Shown here one piece after another: positions 6,640-16,623 of a stretch of DNA of 16,623 bases (position 1 is its first letter; every line of letters begins with the position of its first letter). Source of the DNA: PKWO01 sp036384915 (GTDB lineage: Bacteria > Pseudomonadota > Gammaproteobacteria > Burkholderiales > Burkholderiaceae_D); contig DASVLJ010000065.1 in NCBI GenBank assembly GCA_036384915.1, positions 1 through 16,623 of the forward strand, given 5' to 3'. The notes under the pieces are model-generated. The model saw only the letters and a list, made by a program, of their open reading frames with translations. It was not told where the DNA came from and did no database searches. The translations under genes were made by a program, and so were the position numbers.

Positions 6640-7479
6640 TCACTCGTTATTCTGTGCCGCCTGCCATACCGCCAAGGCATCGACGGTTTCGGCCACATCG
6701 TGCACGCGCACGATCTTCACGCCCTGCGCCGCCGCCGCCAACGCCGCAGCAAGACTGCCGGCCAGCCTGTCGTCGACCTGCCTGCCCGTGATGCCGCCTA
6801 TCATGGACTTGCGCGACATGCCCGCCAGCAGCGGCAAACCCAGTTCATTCTGCATCCTGCCAATGTTGCGCAAGAGCGCGACATTGTGGTCGAGCGTCTT
6901 GCCGAAGCCGAAACCGGGATCGACGCACATCCGCTGGCGCACCACGCCGGCCGCTTCGAGCGCCTGTACGCGTTCGCGCAAAAAGGCGCCGACCTCGCCA
7001 ACCACATCCTCGTACCGGGGATCGCGTTGCATGTTCTGCGGTTCTCCCTGCATATGCATGATACACAGTCCGCAGCCCGATTCAGCAACAGCTTCGACAG
7101 CACCGGGCACGCGGAAGCCGTTGATGTCGTTGATCATGTCCACGTCGGCGGCAATCGCTTCGCGCATCACTTCCGGCTTGTAGGTATCGATCGACAAGGG
7201 TTTGCCGCAATCGCGCAGGGCATAGAGCACGGGCATCACGCGGCGCAATTCCTCTTCCAAGGGAAGCGCCCGCACACCGGGCCGGCTCGATTCGCCGCCG
7301 ATATCGATAATATCGACTCCTTCGACAATCATTTGTTCCGCATGGGAAACGGCTGCTTCGAGCGCCTGGAAACGCCCGCCATCGGAAAATGAATCCGGTG
7401 TGACGTTCAAAATGCCCATGACAAGCGGGCGATCACCCGAGAGCGAAAGCCGGAAACGTCCGCATTGCAAAGTCTTCAT
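6640..7479 (-). CDS. folP: Dihydropteroate synthase
   Basis: FolP joins p-aminobenzoate to dihydropterin pyrophosphate to give dihydropteroate in folate synthesis; it is the sulfonamide target. The 279-aa product shows GILNVTPDSFSDGG (Asn25), DIGGESSRPG, SIDT (Asp98), NDING (117-121), DPGFGFGKT (Asp187), GMSRKS (Lys224) and RVHDV, the full family set in order. ATG 7479 is chosen because it precedes the conserved start; an upstream in-frame start at 7539 would lie within the ftsH terminator stem. The ribosome site (AAGAAT) is weak. Transcription must come either from read-through of that terminator or from a promoter in the short gap after ftsH. Confidence 0.96.
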   Translation of the reverse strand: MKTLQCGRFRLSLSGDRPLVMGILNVTPDSFSDGGRFQALEAAVSHAEQMIVEGVDIIDIGGESSRPGVRALPLEEELRRVMPVLYALRDCGKPLSIDTYKPEVMREAIAADVDMINDINGFRVPGAVEAVAESGCGLCIMHMQGEPQNMQRDPRYEDVVGEVGAFLRERVQALEAAGVVRQRMCVDPGFGFGKTLDHNVALLRNIGRMQNELGLPLLAGMSRKSMIGGITGRQVDDRLAGSLAAALAAAAQGVKIVRVHDVAETVDALAVWQAAQNNE

Positions 7480-7513
7480 TATTCTTATACGTGCTTGGCA
7501 ATCATTCAGTAAG

Positions 7514-7543
7514 CAAAAGGGGCGGGAATCGCTCCCCACCCCT
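7514..7543 (-). terminator. Terminator between ftsH and folP
   Basis: On the - strand an 11-bp stem AGGGGTGGGGA / TTCCCGCCCCT (two G-U pairs) closes a GCGA tetraloop and is followed by TTTT. It lies 22 bp after the ftsH stop, so it should reduce read-through into folP-glmM-phoB. Confidence 0.75.
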
Positions 7544-7565
7544 CCATTGCTGCATCTACCAATCC

Positions 7566-9446
7566 TTAAACGGTAGCCGGTGCCCCAGGCTTCATGTCAT
7601 TGGGCGGCGTGCCGGGCAAGGTGCGCTTGGTCAGGCGCGTATCCTTGGGCGGACGCGGCTCCTTGCCGGCCATGATGTCGTTGACCTGGTCGGCATCGAT
7701 GGTTTCCCATTCGAGCAGGGCCCGTGTCATGGCTTCGACCTTGTCGCGGTTCTCGGTCAAAAGCTTGCGTGCCAACGCATATTGCTCGTCGAGGATGCTG
7801 CGAATTTCGGCATCGACGCGCTGCTGCGTCGCTTCAGCGATAGGCTTGTGCCAGTTGTTGTCTTGCTCGGTCTCGACGTAAACCATCGTGCCCAGCGCGT
7901 CGGACATACCGAAGCGCATGACCATCGAACGCGCGATCTTGGTGGCGCGCGCGAAGTCGTTCGAGGCGCCGGTGGACATCTGGCCGACGAAGATTTCCTC
8001 GGCGATGCGGCCGCCGAACAGGATGGAAATCTCTTCCAGCATCTTGTCCTTGTAGCCCGAGATATTGTCGTGCTCGGGCAATTGCCAGGTCAGGCCCAGA
8101 GCCCAGCCGCGCGGCATGATGGTGACCTTGTGCACCGGATCGGCCTTGGGCAACAGCTTGGCGACAACCGCATGGCCCGACTCGTGGTAAGCCGTGTTGC
8201 GGCGCTCTTCTTCGCGCATGACCATGGACTTGCGTTCCGGGCCCATGTAAATCTTGTCCTTGGCATCTTCGAAGTCTTGCATCTCGACCGTGCGCTTGTT
8301 GCGGCGGGCGGCGAACAAGGCCGCTTCATTGACCAGGTTGGCCAGATCGGCACCGGAGAAGCCCGGCGTGCCGCGTGCCAAAACGCTGGCTTCGACGTCG
8401 GTCGAGATCGGCACCTTGCGCATGTGGACGTTCAAGATCTGTTCGCGGCCGCGGATGTCGGGCAGGCCGACCGAGACCTGACGGTCGAAGCGGCCCGGGC
8501 GCATCAACGCCTTGTCGAGCACGTCGGCACGGTTGGTCGCGGCGACCACGATCACACCCGAGTTGGGCTCGAAGCCGTCCATCTCGACCAGCAGTTGATT
8601 CAGGGTTTGTTCGCGTTCGTCGTTGCCGCCGCCCACGCCGGCACCGCGATGGCGGCCGACCGCGTCGATTTCATCGATGAAGACGATGCAAGGCGAATGC
8701 TTCTTGGCATTCTCGAACATGTCGCGCACGCGCGAAGCACCGACACCGACGAACATTTCAACGAAGTCGGAACCGGAAATGGTGAAGAACGGCACCTTGG
8801 CTTCGCCGGCGATGGCGCGTGCCAGCAGCGTCTTACCCGTGCCGGGCGGGCCAACCATCAGCACGCCGCGCGGAATACGGCCGCCCAGCTTCTGGAACTT
8901 GGTCGGGTCGCGCAGGAAATCGACCAGTTCGGCGACTTCTTCCTTGGCTTCATCGCAGCCGGCGACATCGGCAAAGGTCACGGCATTGTTGGTTTCATCG
9001 AGCATGCGTGCCTTGGATTTGCCGAAGGAGAACGCACCGCCCTTGCCGCCGCCTTGCATCTGGCGCATGAAGAAGACCCAGACGCCGATCAACAGCAGCA
9101 TCGGGAACCAGGAGATGAAGATTTCGGACAACACGCTGCGCTCTTCCGGAGCCTTGTTGTCGAACTTGACGCCGGAATCGACCAATTGGCCGATCAAGCC
9201 GCGATCCAGGATCGTCAGGTTGGTCTTGACCTTCTTGCCGTCCTGCGTGGTCACATGCGCAGTCGACGTGCCTTCCAGCACCACTTCCTTGACTTGCTTG
9301 TTCTTGACCATGTCGAGGAAATCGGAATACGCGACAGGATGCTCGTCGCCACCGGTCAGGCTGTGCGTGTCGAACTCCTTGAAGAGCATGAACAGCACCA
9401 GGACAACCACGCCCCAGATGGCGAACTTGGAAAACATGTTATTCAC
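7566..9446 (-). CDS. ftsH: ATP-dependent zinc metalloprotease FtsH
   Basis: FtsH is a membrane-anchored hexameric AAA+ protease that removes misfolded membrane proteins and short-lived regulators. The 626-aa product has a first membrane helix (about 7-22), a periplasmic segment, a second helix (about 112-127), the AAA module with Walker A GPPGTGKT (199-206), Walker B VFIDEID (255-261) and arginine-finger region MRPGRFDR. The protease domain carries zinc motif HESGH (421-425) and a later Asp in SNDF. GTG 9446 is taken as the start because AAGGAG lies 5 to 6 nt upstream and the product then starts MNNMFSKF, like other FtsH proteins; ATG 9437 is an alternative. The tail is Pro-rich. It lies 135 bp after rlmE, the usual partner. 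Confidence 0.97.
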   Translation of the reverse strand: MNNMFSKFAIWGVVVLVLFMLFKEFDTHSLTGGDEHPVAYSDFLDMVKNKQVKEVVLEGTSTAHVTTQDGKKVKTNLTILDRGLIGQLVDSGVKFDNKAPEERSVLSEIFISWFPMLLLIGVWVFFMRQMQGGGKGGAFSFGKSKARMLDETNNAVTFADVAGCDEAKEEVAELVDFLRDPTKFQKLGGRIPRGVLMVGPPGTGKTLLARAIAGEAKVPFFTISGSDFVEMFVGVGASRVRDMFENAKKHSPCIVFIDEIDAVGRHRGAGVGGGNDEREQTLNQLLVEMDGFEPNSGVIVVAATNRADVLDKALMRPGRFDRQVSVGLPDIRGREQILNVHMRKVPISTDVEASVLARGTPGFSGADLANLVNEAALFAARRNKRTVEMQDFEDAKDKIYMGPERKSMVMREEERRNTAYHESGHAVVAKLLPKADPVHKVTIMPRGWALGLTWQLPEHDNISGYKDKMLEEISILFGGRIAEEIFVGQMSTGASNDFARATKIARSMVMRFGMSDALGTMVYVETEQDNNWHKPIAEATQQRVDAEIRSILDEQYALARKLLTENRDKVEAMTRALLEWETIDADQVNDIMAGKEPRPPKDTRLTKRTLPGTPPNDMKPGAPATV

Positions 9447-9502
9447 TAGAACTCCTTGGACGCGCCGCGTCCCCTCTCTATAGCCGGATAATCGGATTCT
9501 AC

Positions 9503-9524
9503 TCGCAATGTGCGGTACTTGCGA
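9503..9524. promoter_or_regulatory. Dyad in ftsH upstream region
   Basis: A perfect 6-bp inverted repeat, TCGCAA and TTGCGA, spaced by 10 bp, lies 57 bp upstream of the ftsH start in the rlmE-ftsH gap. It could be an operator or a small mRNA hairpin. I found no convincing sigma-70 or heat-shock promoter in the gap. Confidence 0.3.
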
Positions 9525-9581
9525 TGATAGTGTGGCTAAAGCCCTGAAAATCAAGGCCTAATATCAAACTGACACCCGGAA

Positions 9582-10226
9582 TCAAACCGGATTCTTTTGA
9601 ATTTTCCCCAAAAGGAATATCTCGGATGATTTGTCCCGGCTCGCCTTGGGTTTCTTTTGCGTCACAATTTTGAATTCACGGCGGAAATTAGCAAGAATTT
9701 CATTAAATCCCGTGCCATTGAAGCATTTGACCAGGAGCGCCCCATTGGGTTTCAAATGGGCACGGGAAAAATCTATTGCCAATTCGATTATTTCCTCAAC
9801 CCGGGCCGCATCGGTAATGGCAATGCCGGACAGGTTTGGTGCCATATCGGACAAGACCAGATCGGCCTTGCGCCCGTTCAAGACCGCTTCGAGCTGGCGC
9901 ACGCTGTCTTCCTGGAGGAAATCGCCCTGGATGAAATGCACGTCGGCGATCGGCTCCATGGGCAGGATATCGAGCCCGATGATGGTGCCGTGAATGCCGC
10001 CGCCGGCCTTGCCGGCCAGCTTGTTGCGCACGTATTGCGACCAGCTGCCGGGCGTGCAGCCCAGATCGACGATGATCTGGCCCGGCTGGATCAGCTTTTC
10101 GCTTTCGTCGATTTCCTTGAGCTTGTAGGCAGCGCGCGCGCGATAGCCTTCCTTTTGCGCCAGCTTGACGTAAGGATCGTTGATATGGTCATGCAACCAG
10201 CTGTGATTGAATTTGTTCTTTGCCAT
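9582..10226 (-). CDS. rlmE: 23S rRNA 2'-O-ribose U2552 methyltransferase
   Basis: RlmE (FtsJ/RrmJ) methylates U2552 of 23S rRNA on the large subunit using S-adenosylmethionine, a late assembly step. The 214-aa product has the SAM loop VDLGCTPGSWSQYV (53-66) and the K-D-K-E catalytic set: Lys35 (AAYKLKEI), Asp127 (LSDMAP), Lys167 (LLVKCFNG) and Glu202 (SSEIFLLG). ATG 10226 is used because it begins MAKNKFNHSWL like relatives; a TTG at 10241 has no room for a ribosome site. It is divergent from yhbY with a 45-bp gap, so both promoters must overlap there or lie within the coding starts. ftsH follows on the same strand. Confidence 0.95.
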   Translation of the reverse strand: MAKNKFNHSWLHDHINDPYVKLAQKEGYRARAAYKLKEIDESEKLIQPGQIIVDLGCTPGSWSQYVRNKLAGKAGGGIHGTIIGLDILPMEPIADVHFIQGDFLQEDSVRQLEAVLNGRKADLVLSDMAPNLSGIAITDAARVEEIIELAIDFSRAHLKPNGALLVKCFNGTGFNEILANFRREFKIVTQKKPKASRDKSSEIFLLGKIQKNPV

Positions 10227-10271
10227 TAGCGTAGAATACAACCTTTAAGAATAAGGCCTCAGGAAATCTCC

Positions 10272-10748
10272 ATGTTCAAGCTCTCCCCCGCCGAACGCAG
10301 CGCGTTGCGCACCGAAGCACACGGCCTCAACCCTGTCGTGATGATAGGCGAAGCAGGCTTGACACCGGCGGTCAAGAAGGAAATCGACGCCAGCCTGAAG
10401 GCGCACGGCTTGATCAAGGTACGCGTATTCGGCGACGACCGCGAAGAACGCATTGCCATCTACGAAACGATCTGCGAAGAACTGCGTGCCGCACCAGTGC
10501 AACATATCGGCAAGCTGCTCGTAATCTACCGCCCCAAGGAAGAAGCCGAGAAAGCCAAAGCCCCGGCACCCAAGGGTCGCGGTGGCTTGCGCGAAGTCAC
10601 CATCGTCAAGCCCAGCGCCAGCGGCACCAAGAAGCCCAGCGTGACCAAGGTCATGGTCAAGGGTAATGAGCGTGTGACGCAGGGCGGTTCGATCAAGCGC
10701 GCCAAGCCGAGGCAGAAGAGCGCCAAAAAGTCCGCATTAGGCCGCTAA
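10272..10748 (+). CDS. yhbY: CRS1-YhbY domain RNA-binding protein, long C-terminal tail
   Basis: YhbY is a small RNA-binding protein associated with 50S ribosome precursors. Residues 1-88 form the CRS1-YhbY domain: LSPAERSALRTEAHGLNPVVMIGEAGLT, then a region ending VQHIGKLLVIYRP. The product is 158 aa, whereas E. coli YhbY is about 97; the extra 65 or so residues are rich in Lys, Arg, Ala and Pro and look disordered, likely strengthening RNA contact. AGGAA about 7 nt before the ATG is a good ribosome site. It is the only + strand core gene here and is divergent from rlmE, with related ribosome-assembly roles on both sides. Confidence 0.9.
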   Translation: MFKLSPAERSALRTEAHGLNPVVMIGEAGLTPAVKKEIDASLKAHGLIKVRVFGDDREERIAIYETICEELRAAPVQHIGKLLVIYRPKEEAEKAKAPAPKGRGGLREVTIVKPSASGTKKPSVTKVMVKGNERVTQGGSIKRAKPRQKSAKKSALGR

Positions 10749-10757
10749 CCGCTTGCT

Positions 10758-10805
10758 TTGGTGGATCGGGTTAAACGAAATGAAGCCAAGCGTAGCCCGG
10801 ACCAA
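10758..10805. repeat. Imperfect palindromic extragenic element (REP-like)
   Basis: TTGGT at 10758-10762 pairs with ACCAA at 10801-10805, with further pairing of CGGGTTA with TAGCCCG inward. It lies between the convergent yhbY and DUF4149 genes and may act as a weak two-way transcription barrier. Together with the next unit it resembles a paired REP arrangement. Confidence 0.45.
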
Positions 10806-10831
10806 CATAGGCAAGTGACGCCTTACGTACT

Positions 10832-11281
10832 CTAGCCAAGCGAGGCTGCGTTGGGCTTCGCTGCGCTCAGCACCAACCTACAAATCATGACCGCGCCGAG
10901 CACGCTCTGCGCCAGGTAAATCACCATGGATATGCCGTGCAGCACGGCGAACCTGGTCTTCGCATCGGACGCCATCACCCCGCCTGGTCCAGCGCTCTCA
11001 CGTAATGCCGACATAAAGGGCTGCAAACAAAAATAACCGATCAGCGTGCATGCCAGCATGGCAAGCACCAGGCGTCTTTGCTTGATTTGCAAAGCTAACA
11101 ACAACACCGCGCAAGTCACTGACGCCCAAGCCTCGGTACGGAACAGGCTGCCGGCCACTGTTCCGGCCAATACCTTGTCGTACAGGGTAGCGAACAGCGT
11201 AGGCGCGGCAAGATAGCCGATCGCCCACAAACTGCCGACCCAAAACGTCGCGATCAGCAGGCGGGCGCGCTCAACCAGCAT
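10832..11281 (-). CDS. DUF4149 family small inner-membrane protein
   Basis: The 149-aa product has four hydrophobic segments (about 7-31, 52-66, 70-88 and 114-136), consistent with a four-helix inner-membrane protein. The N-terminal FWVGSLWAIGYLAAPTLFATL is characteristic of the DUF4149 family found next to greA in betaproteobacteria; its function is unknown. The start lies 11 bp after the greA stop, so it is probably co-transcribed, though the ribosome site is poor. The last 17 or so residues (CRLVLSAAKPNAASLG) are encoded by a palindromic repeat element (10850-10881), so the C terminus looks altered by the repeat. Confidence 0.8.
   Translation of the reverse strand: MLVERARLLIATFWVGSLWAIGYLAAPTLFATLYDKVLAGTVAGSLFRTEAWASVTCAVLLLALQIKQRRLVLAMLACTLIGYFCLQPFMSALRESAGPGGVMASDAKTRFAVLHGISMVIYLAQSVLGAVMICRLVLSAAKPNAASLG
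10850..10881. repeat. Palindromic repeat element (REP-like) in 3' end of DUF4149 gene
   Basis: GTTGG at 10850-10854 and CCAAC at 10874-10878 flank GC-rich inner arms (GCTTCGCTGC / GCTCAGC). Read on the - strand, it starts GTAGGTTGG and contains GAGCGCAGCGAAGCCCAAC, resembling the widespread extragenic repeats of this style in proteobacteria. It overlaps coding sequence here. Confidence 0.55.
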
Positions 11282-11292
11282 CGGGGAAGTGA

Positions 11293-11769
11293 TCAGACGT
11301 AGCGGACTTCGAGGATTTCATATTCGCGCGGGCCGGACGGGGCCTGCACTTCGACCACGTCGCCGGCGTGCTTGCCGATGATGGCACGCGCGATCGGCGA
11401 AGTCACCGATACCTTGGACAGCTTCAAGTCGGCTTCGTCGGTGCCGACGATCTGGTAGGCCACTTTTTCGCCCGATTCCAGGTCTTCCAGGTCGACGGTC
11501 GAGCCGAACACTACGCGGCCGTCGGCATCGAGCTCGGCCGGATCGATGATCTGGGCGGCAGAGAGTTTACCTTCGAGGTCGGCAATTCGACCTTCGATGA
11601 AAGCCTGGCGTTCCTTGGCGGCATCGTATTCGGCGTTTTCCGACAGGTCGCCCTGGGCGCGCGCCTCGGCGATCGCATTGATCACGGATGGGCGGTCTTT
11701 GGTCTTCAGGCGGTGCAGCTCTTCCTTGAGCATTTCGGCGCCTTGCTTGGTAATGGGTACTGAACTCAT
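11293..11769 (-). CDS. greA: Transcription elongation factor GreA
   Basis: GreA enters the RNA polymerase secondary channel and stimulates cleavage of backtracked RNA. The 158-aa length is standard. The N-terminal coiled coil (about 1-75) holds the tip motif GDLSENAEYDAAKERQ with the functional acidic pair, and the C-terminal FKBP-like domain ends SGPREYEILEVRYV. ATG 11769 is chosen over an upstream in-frame start at 11796 because it has AAGAGA just ahead and gives the usual MSSVPIT start; the upstream start lies within the hairpin of the carB-greA gap. It follows carB by 102 bp. Confidence 0.96.
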   Translation of the reverse strand: MSSVPITKQGAEMLKEELHRLKTKDRPSVINAIAEARAQGDLSENAEYDAAKERQAFIEGRIADLEGKLSAAQIIDPAELDADGRVVFGSTVDLEDLESGEKVAYQIVGTDEADLKLSKVSVTSPIARAIIGKHAGDVVEVQAPSGPREYEILEVRYV

Positions 11770-11788
11770 GATTTCTCTTAACAAAGTG

Positions 11789-11845
11789 AAAACCACAGAG
11801 GTTGCTTGGCTCCCGGCAATACCGGAAACCTTGCAAGCTCTGTGG
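11789..11845 (-). terminator. Long hairpin with T-run between carB and greA
   Basis: On the - strand CCACAGAG (11845-11838) pairs with CTCTGTGG (11800-11793); inside, TTGC pairs with GCAA, GG with CC, and TTTCCGG with CCGGGAG around loop TATTG. TTTT follows. In total about 21 pairs over 53 nt. It looks like a partial terminator or an RNA-stability element setting greA expression relative to carAB. Confidence 0.65.
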
Positions 11846-11871
11846 CAGATTGGTTTAAACCGCTTTTTCGG

Positions 11872-15102
<3,231 letters not shown>

Positions 15103-15121
15103 TGTTTTTCTCCGATTACTG

Positions 15122-16279
15122 TTACGCCGAAGCGGAAGCCTGGTTCATGAGGAAGATGAAGCGGTCGAACAGCGGCGCGATGTCGTGCGGACCGGGCGAC
15201 GCTTCCGGGTGGCCCTGGAAGCAAAAGGCCGGGCGGTCGGTGCGCGCAAAACCTTGCAGCGAGCCGTCGAACAGCGAGACGTGCGTCACGCGGCAGTTCG
15301 CCGGCAGCGTGGCCGCATCGACGGCAAAGCCGTGGTTCTGCGAGGTGATCATCACCTGCTTGCTGTCCAGGTCTTGCACCGGGTGGTTCGCGCCGTGGTG
15401 GCCGAACTTCATCTTTAGCGTCTTCGCGCCCGAGGCGAGCGCCATGATCTGGTGCCCGAGGCAGATGCCGAACGTCGGGATGCCCTTCTCGATCAATTCG
15501 CGCGATGCGGCGATGGCATAGTCGCACGGCTCGGGGTCGCCCGGGCCGTTCGACAGGAAGATGCCGTCCGGCTTGTGCGCCAGCGCTTCGGCCACGCTGG
15601 ATTGCGCCGGAATGACGGTGACCTTACAGCCGCGTTCGGCCAGCATGCGCAGGATGTTGTACTTGACGCCAAAATCGAAGGCCACAACGTGGAATTTCGG
15701 TTTTTCCTGCTTGCCATAACCGCTACCGAGCTTCCATTCGCTCTCGGTCCACTCATAGGCCGACTTGGCCGACACCACCTTGGCCAGGTCCATGCCGGCC
15801 AAGCCGGGGAAGGAGCGCGCCAGCGCGACGGCCTCATCGGCCGTGGCGTTGTGGCCCGCGACGATGGCGCCGTTTTGCGCACCCTTTTCGCGCAGGATGC
15901 GCGTCAGCTTGCGCGTGTCGATGCCGGCGATGGCGACCACGTTTTGCGACTTCAGATAGTCAGACAGGCTTTGCTCGGAGCGGAAGTTCGACACCAGCAG
16001 CGGCAAATCCTTGACCACCAGGCCGGCGGCATGCACCTGCGCCGATTCGACGTCTTCGCGGTTGACGCCGGTATTGCCGATATGCGGGTAGGTCAGCGTG
16101 ACGATCTGGCGGCTGTAGCTCGGGTCGGTCAGGATTTCCTGATAGCCCGTCATCGCCGTATTGAACACGACCTCACCGATGGTCTGCCCGTCGGCGCCGA
16201 TCGAAATGCCCTGGAAAGTCGTGCCGTCAGCTAGTGCGAGGATGGCCGGAACGGTGTGGCCTGATAGAAATGGCGGCAA
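15122..16279 (-). CDS. carA: Carbamoyl phosphate synthetase, small (glutaminase) subunit
   Basis: CarA hydrolyses glutamine and passes ammonia to CarB. The 385-aa product has the CarA-specific N-terminal domain (about 10-150, ADGTTFQG and VFNTAMTGYQEILTDPSY) and a class I glutamine amidotransferase domain (about 195-378) with the triad Cys273 (GICLGHQ), His357 and Glu359 (GHPEASPG). The start is a TTG at 16279, supported by AGGAG about 8 nt upstream and by the family N terminus following closely; no ATG or GTG offers a better fit. A sigma-70-like promoter and a leader of about 150 nt lie upstream. Confidence 0.97.
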   Translation of the reverse strand: MPPFLSGHTVPAILALADGTTFQGISIGADGQTIGEVVFNTAMTGYQEILTDPSYSRQIVTLTYPHIGNTGVNREDVESAQVHAAGLVVKDLPLLVSNFRSEQSLSDYLKSQNVVAIAGIDTRKLTRILREKGAQNGAIVAGHNATADEAVALARSFPGLAGMDLAKVVSAKSAYEWTESEWKLGSGYGKQEKPKFHVVAFDFGVKYNILRMLAERGCKVTVIPAQSSVAEALAHKPDGIFLSNGPGDPEPCDYAIAASRELIEKGIPTFGICLGHQIMALASGAKTLKMKFGHHGANHPVQDLDSKQVMITSQNHGFAVDAATLPANCRVTHVSLFDGSLQGFARTDRPAFCFQGHPEASPGPHDIAPLFDRFIFLMNQASASA

Positions 16280-16433
16280 GGCGTAACTCCTGAGTAGTTA
16301 CCGCCGTGCGCGCGTCAGGTGCAACCCTCGCTTTTTCACCGGGCGCGACAGCACCGGGGCATGCTAAGGGTCCGTTTGGACGAATGGGAAGATGGTATGC
16401 GCTACGGCGGAGGTAAATTGGCTAAACCGAACA

Positions 16434-16463
16434 ATTATAGCCCCAAAAGGGCCATCCTGGCAA
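16434..16463 (-). promoter_or_regulatory. carAB promoter, TTGCCA-18-TATAAT
   Basis: On the - strand TTGCCA (16463-16458) and a perfect TATAAT (16439-16434) are spaced by 18 bp, a strong sigma-70-type promoter. Transcription would start near 16427, leaving a leader of about 150 nt before the TTG start of carA. The leader is GC-rich with several weak dyads; no riboswitch or arginine-operator pattern that I recognise is seen. Confidence 0.7.
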
Positions 16464-16482
16464 CCCGGCCGGCCTTGGCGAA

Positions 16483-16623
16483 CAGGGCAATCGCATGAAG
16501 CCTTAACAGGTGAGCCCAAGTAATTTGGCGAGATAGTCTACATTCCAGCCCGCTTTGAGTCGCTTGTTGGCGACGCCGAGCTTGGTGGTCTTGTCATTTT
16601 TCAACAAATTCAGGGCGATACGC
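16483..16623 (-). mobile_element. 3' end of an ISAs1-family-like insertion sequence (partial)
   Basis: The right end of an insertion sequence runs off the window. Its terminal inverted-repeat candidate, CAGGGCAATCGCATGAAG on the + strand, starts at 16483, 20 bases behind the transposase stop codon. CAGGG-type ends and the transposase tail suggest the ISAs1 (H-repeat) family. The other end and the target duplication are outside the window. Confidence 0.6.
16503..16623 (-). CDS. Transposase C-terminal fragment, ISAs1-family-like
   Basis: The last 39 codons read RIALNLLKNDKTTKLGVANK followed by RLKAGWNVDYLAKLLGLTC and a TAA stop at 16503-16505. The pattern ALNLLK...KTTKxG..NKRLKAGW..DYL is the C-terminal signature of DDE transposases of the ISAs1/H-repeat type. 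The gene is cut by the window edge, so it cannot be judged intact or broken. It reads toward carA. Confidence 0.65.
   Translation of the reverse strand, partial: RIALNLLKNDKTTKLGVANKRLKAGWNVDYLAKLLGLTC

Noticed and set aside
7491..9449. A 652-codon open frame antisense to ftsH
   Set aside because: Composition artefact of GC-rich codon use; FtsH motifs are complete on the - strand.
9447..9581. Heat-shock promoter for ftsH
   Set aside because: CTTGATT followed after 14 bp by CACACTAT only weakly resembles the sigma-32 pattern, so it is not called.

Overview
The window looks like a betaproteobacterial chromosome, most likely from Burkholderiales and plausibly Oxalobacteraceae. Two things suggest this: the housekeeping block carA-carB-greA-DUF4149 / yhbY / rlmE-ftsH-folP-glmM, and protein sequences of betaproteobacterial character with a GC-rich coding style. 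No species can be named from the sequence alone.

Bases 1-3718 are accessory DNA, visibly more AT-rich than the rest. The left edge carries a tandem motif resembling an IS21-family terminus. It is followed by a tyrosine recombinase that has a complete catalytic domain but no N-terminal core-binding domain. Next come a fold-type-I PLP enzyme (aminotransferase-like, + strand) and, converging on it with a 35-bp overlap, a pentapeptide-repeat protein with a long helical C-terminal half (- strand). A 17-bp sequence, GATAACTAGGAATTATC, lies across the recombinase stop codon. It recurs inverted (16 of 17 identical) just upstream of the pentapeptide gene, so the two-gene cassette is bracketed by inverted sites. 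This is the most unusual feature of the window.

Bases 3719-4500 (- strand) hold a tRNA-Pro(TGG) gene and its rho-independent terminator. An ORF-less group II intron with class C features is inserted directly behind the terminator T-run, which is the usual target of that class.

Bases 4571-9446 (- strand) form a gene row rlmE-ftsH-folP-glmM-phoB: rRNA methylation, membrane protein quality control, folate synthesis, cell-wall precursor synthesis and phosphate-type response regulation. A strong terminator separates ftsH from folP, and glmM and phoB overlap by ATGA. rlmE is divergent from yhbY, a ribosome-assembly factor.

Bases 10832-16279 (- strand) hold carA-carB-greA-DUF4149: carbamoyl phosphate synthesis, transcript cleavage factor and a small membrane protein. 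The carA promoter (TTGCCA-18-TATAAT) is visible. The 3' end of an ISAs1-type insertion sequence lies 20 bp upstream of its -35 box and runs off the right edge.
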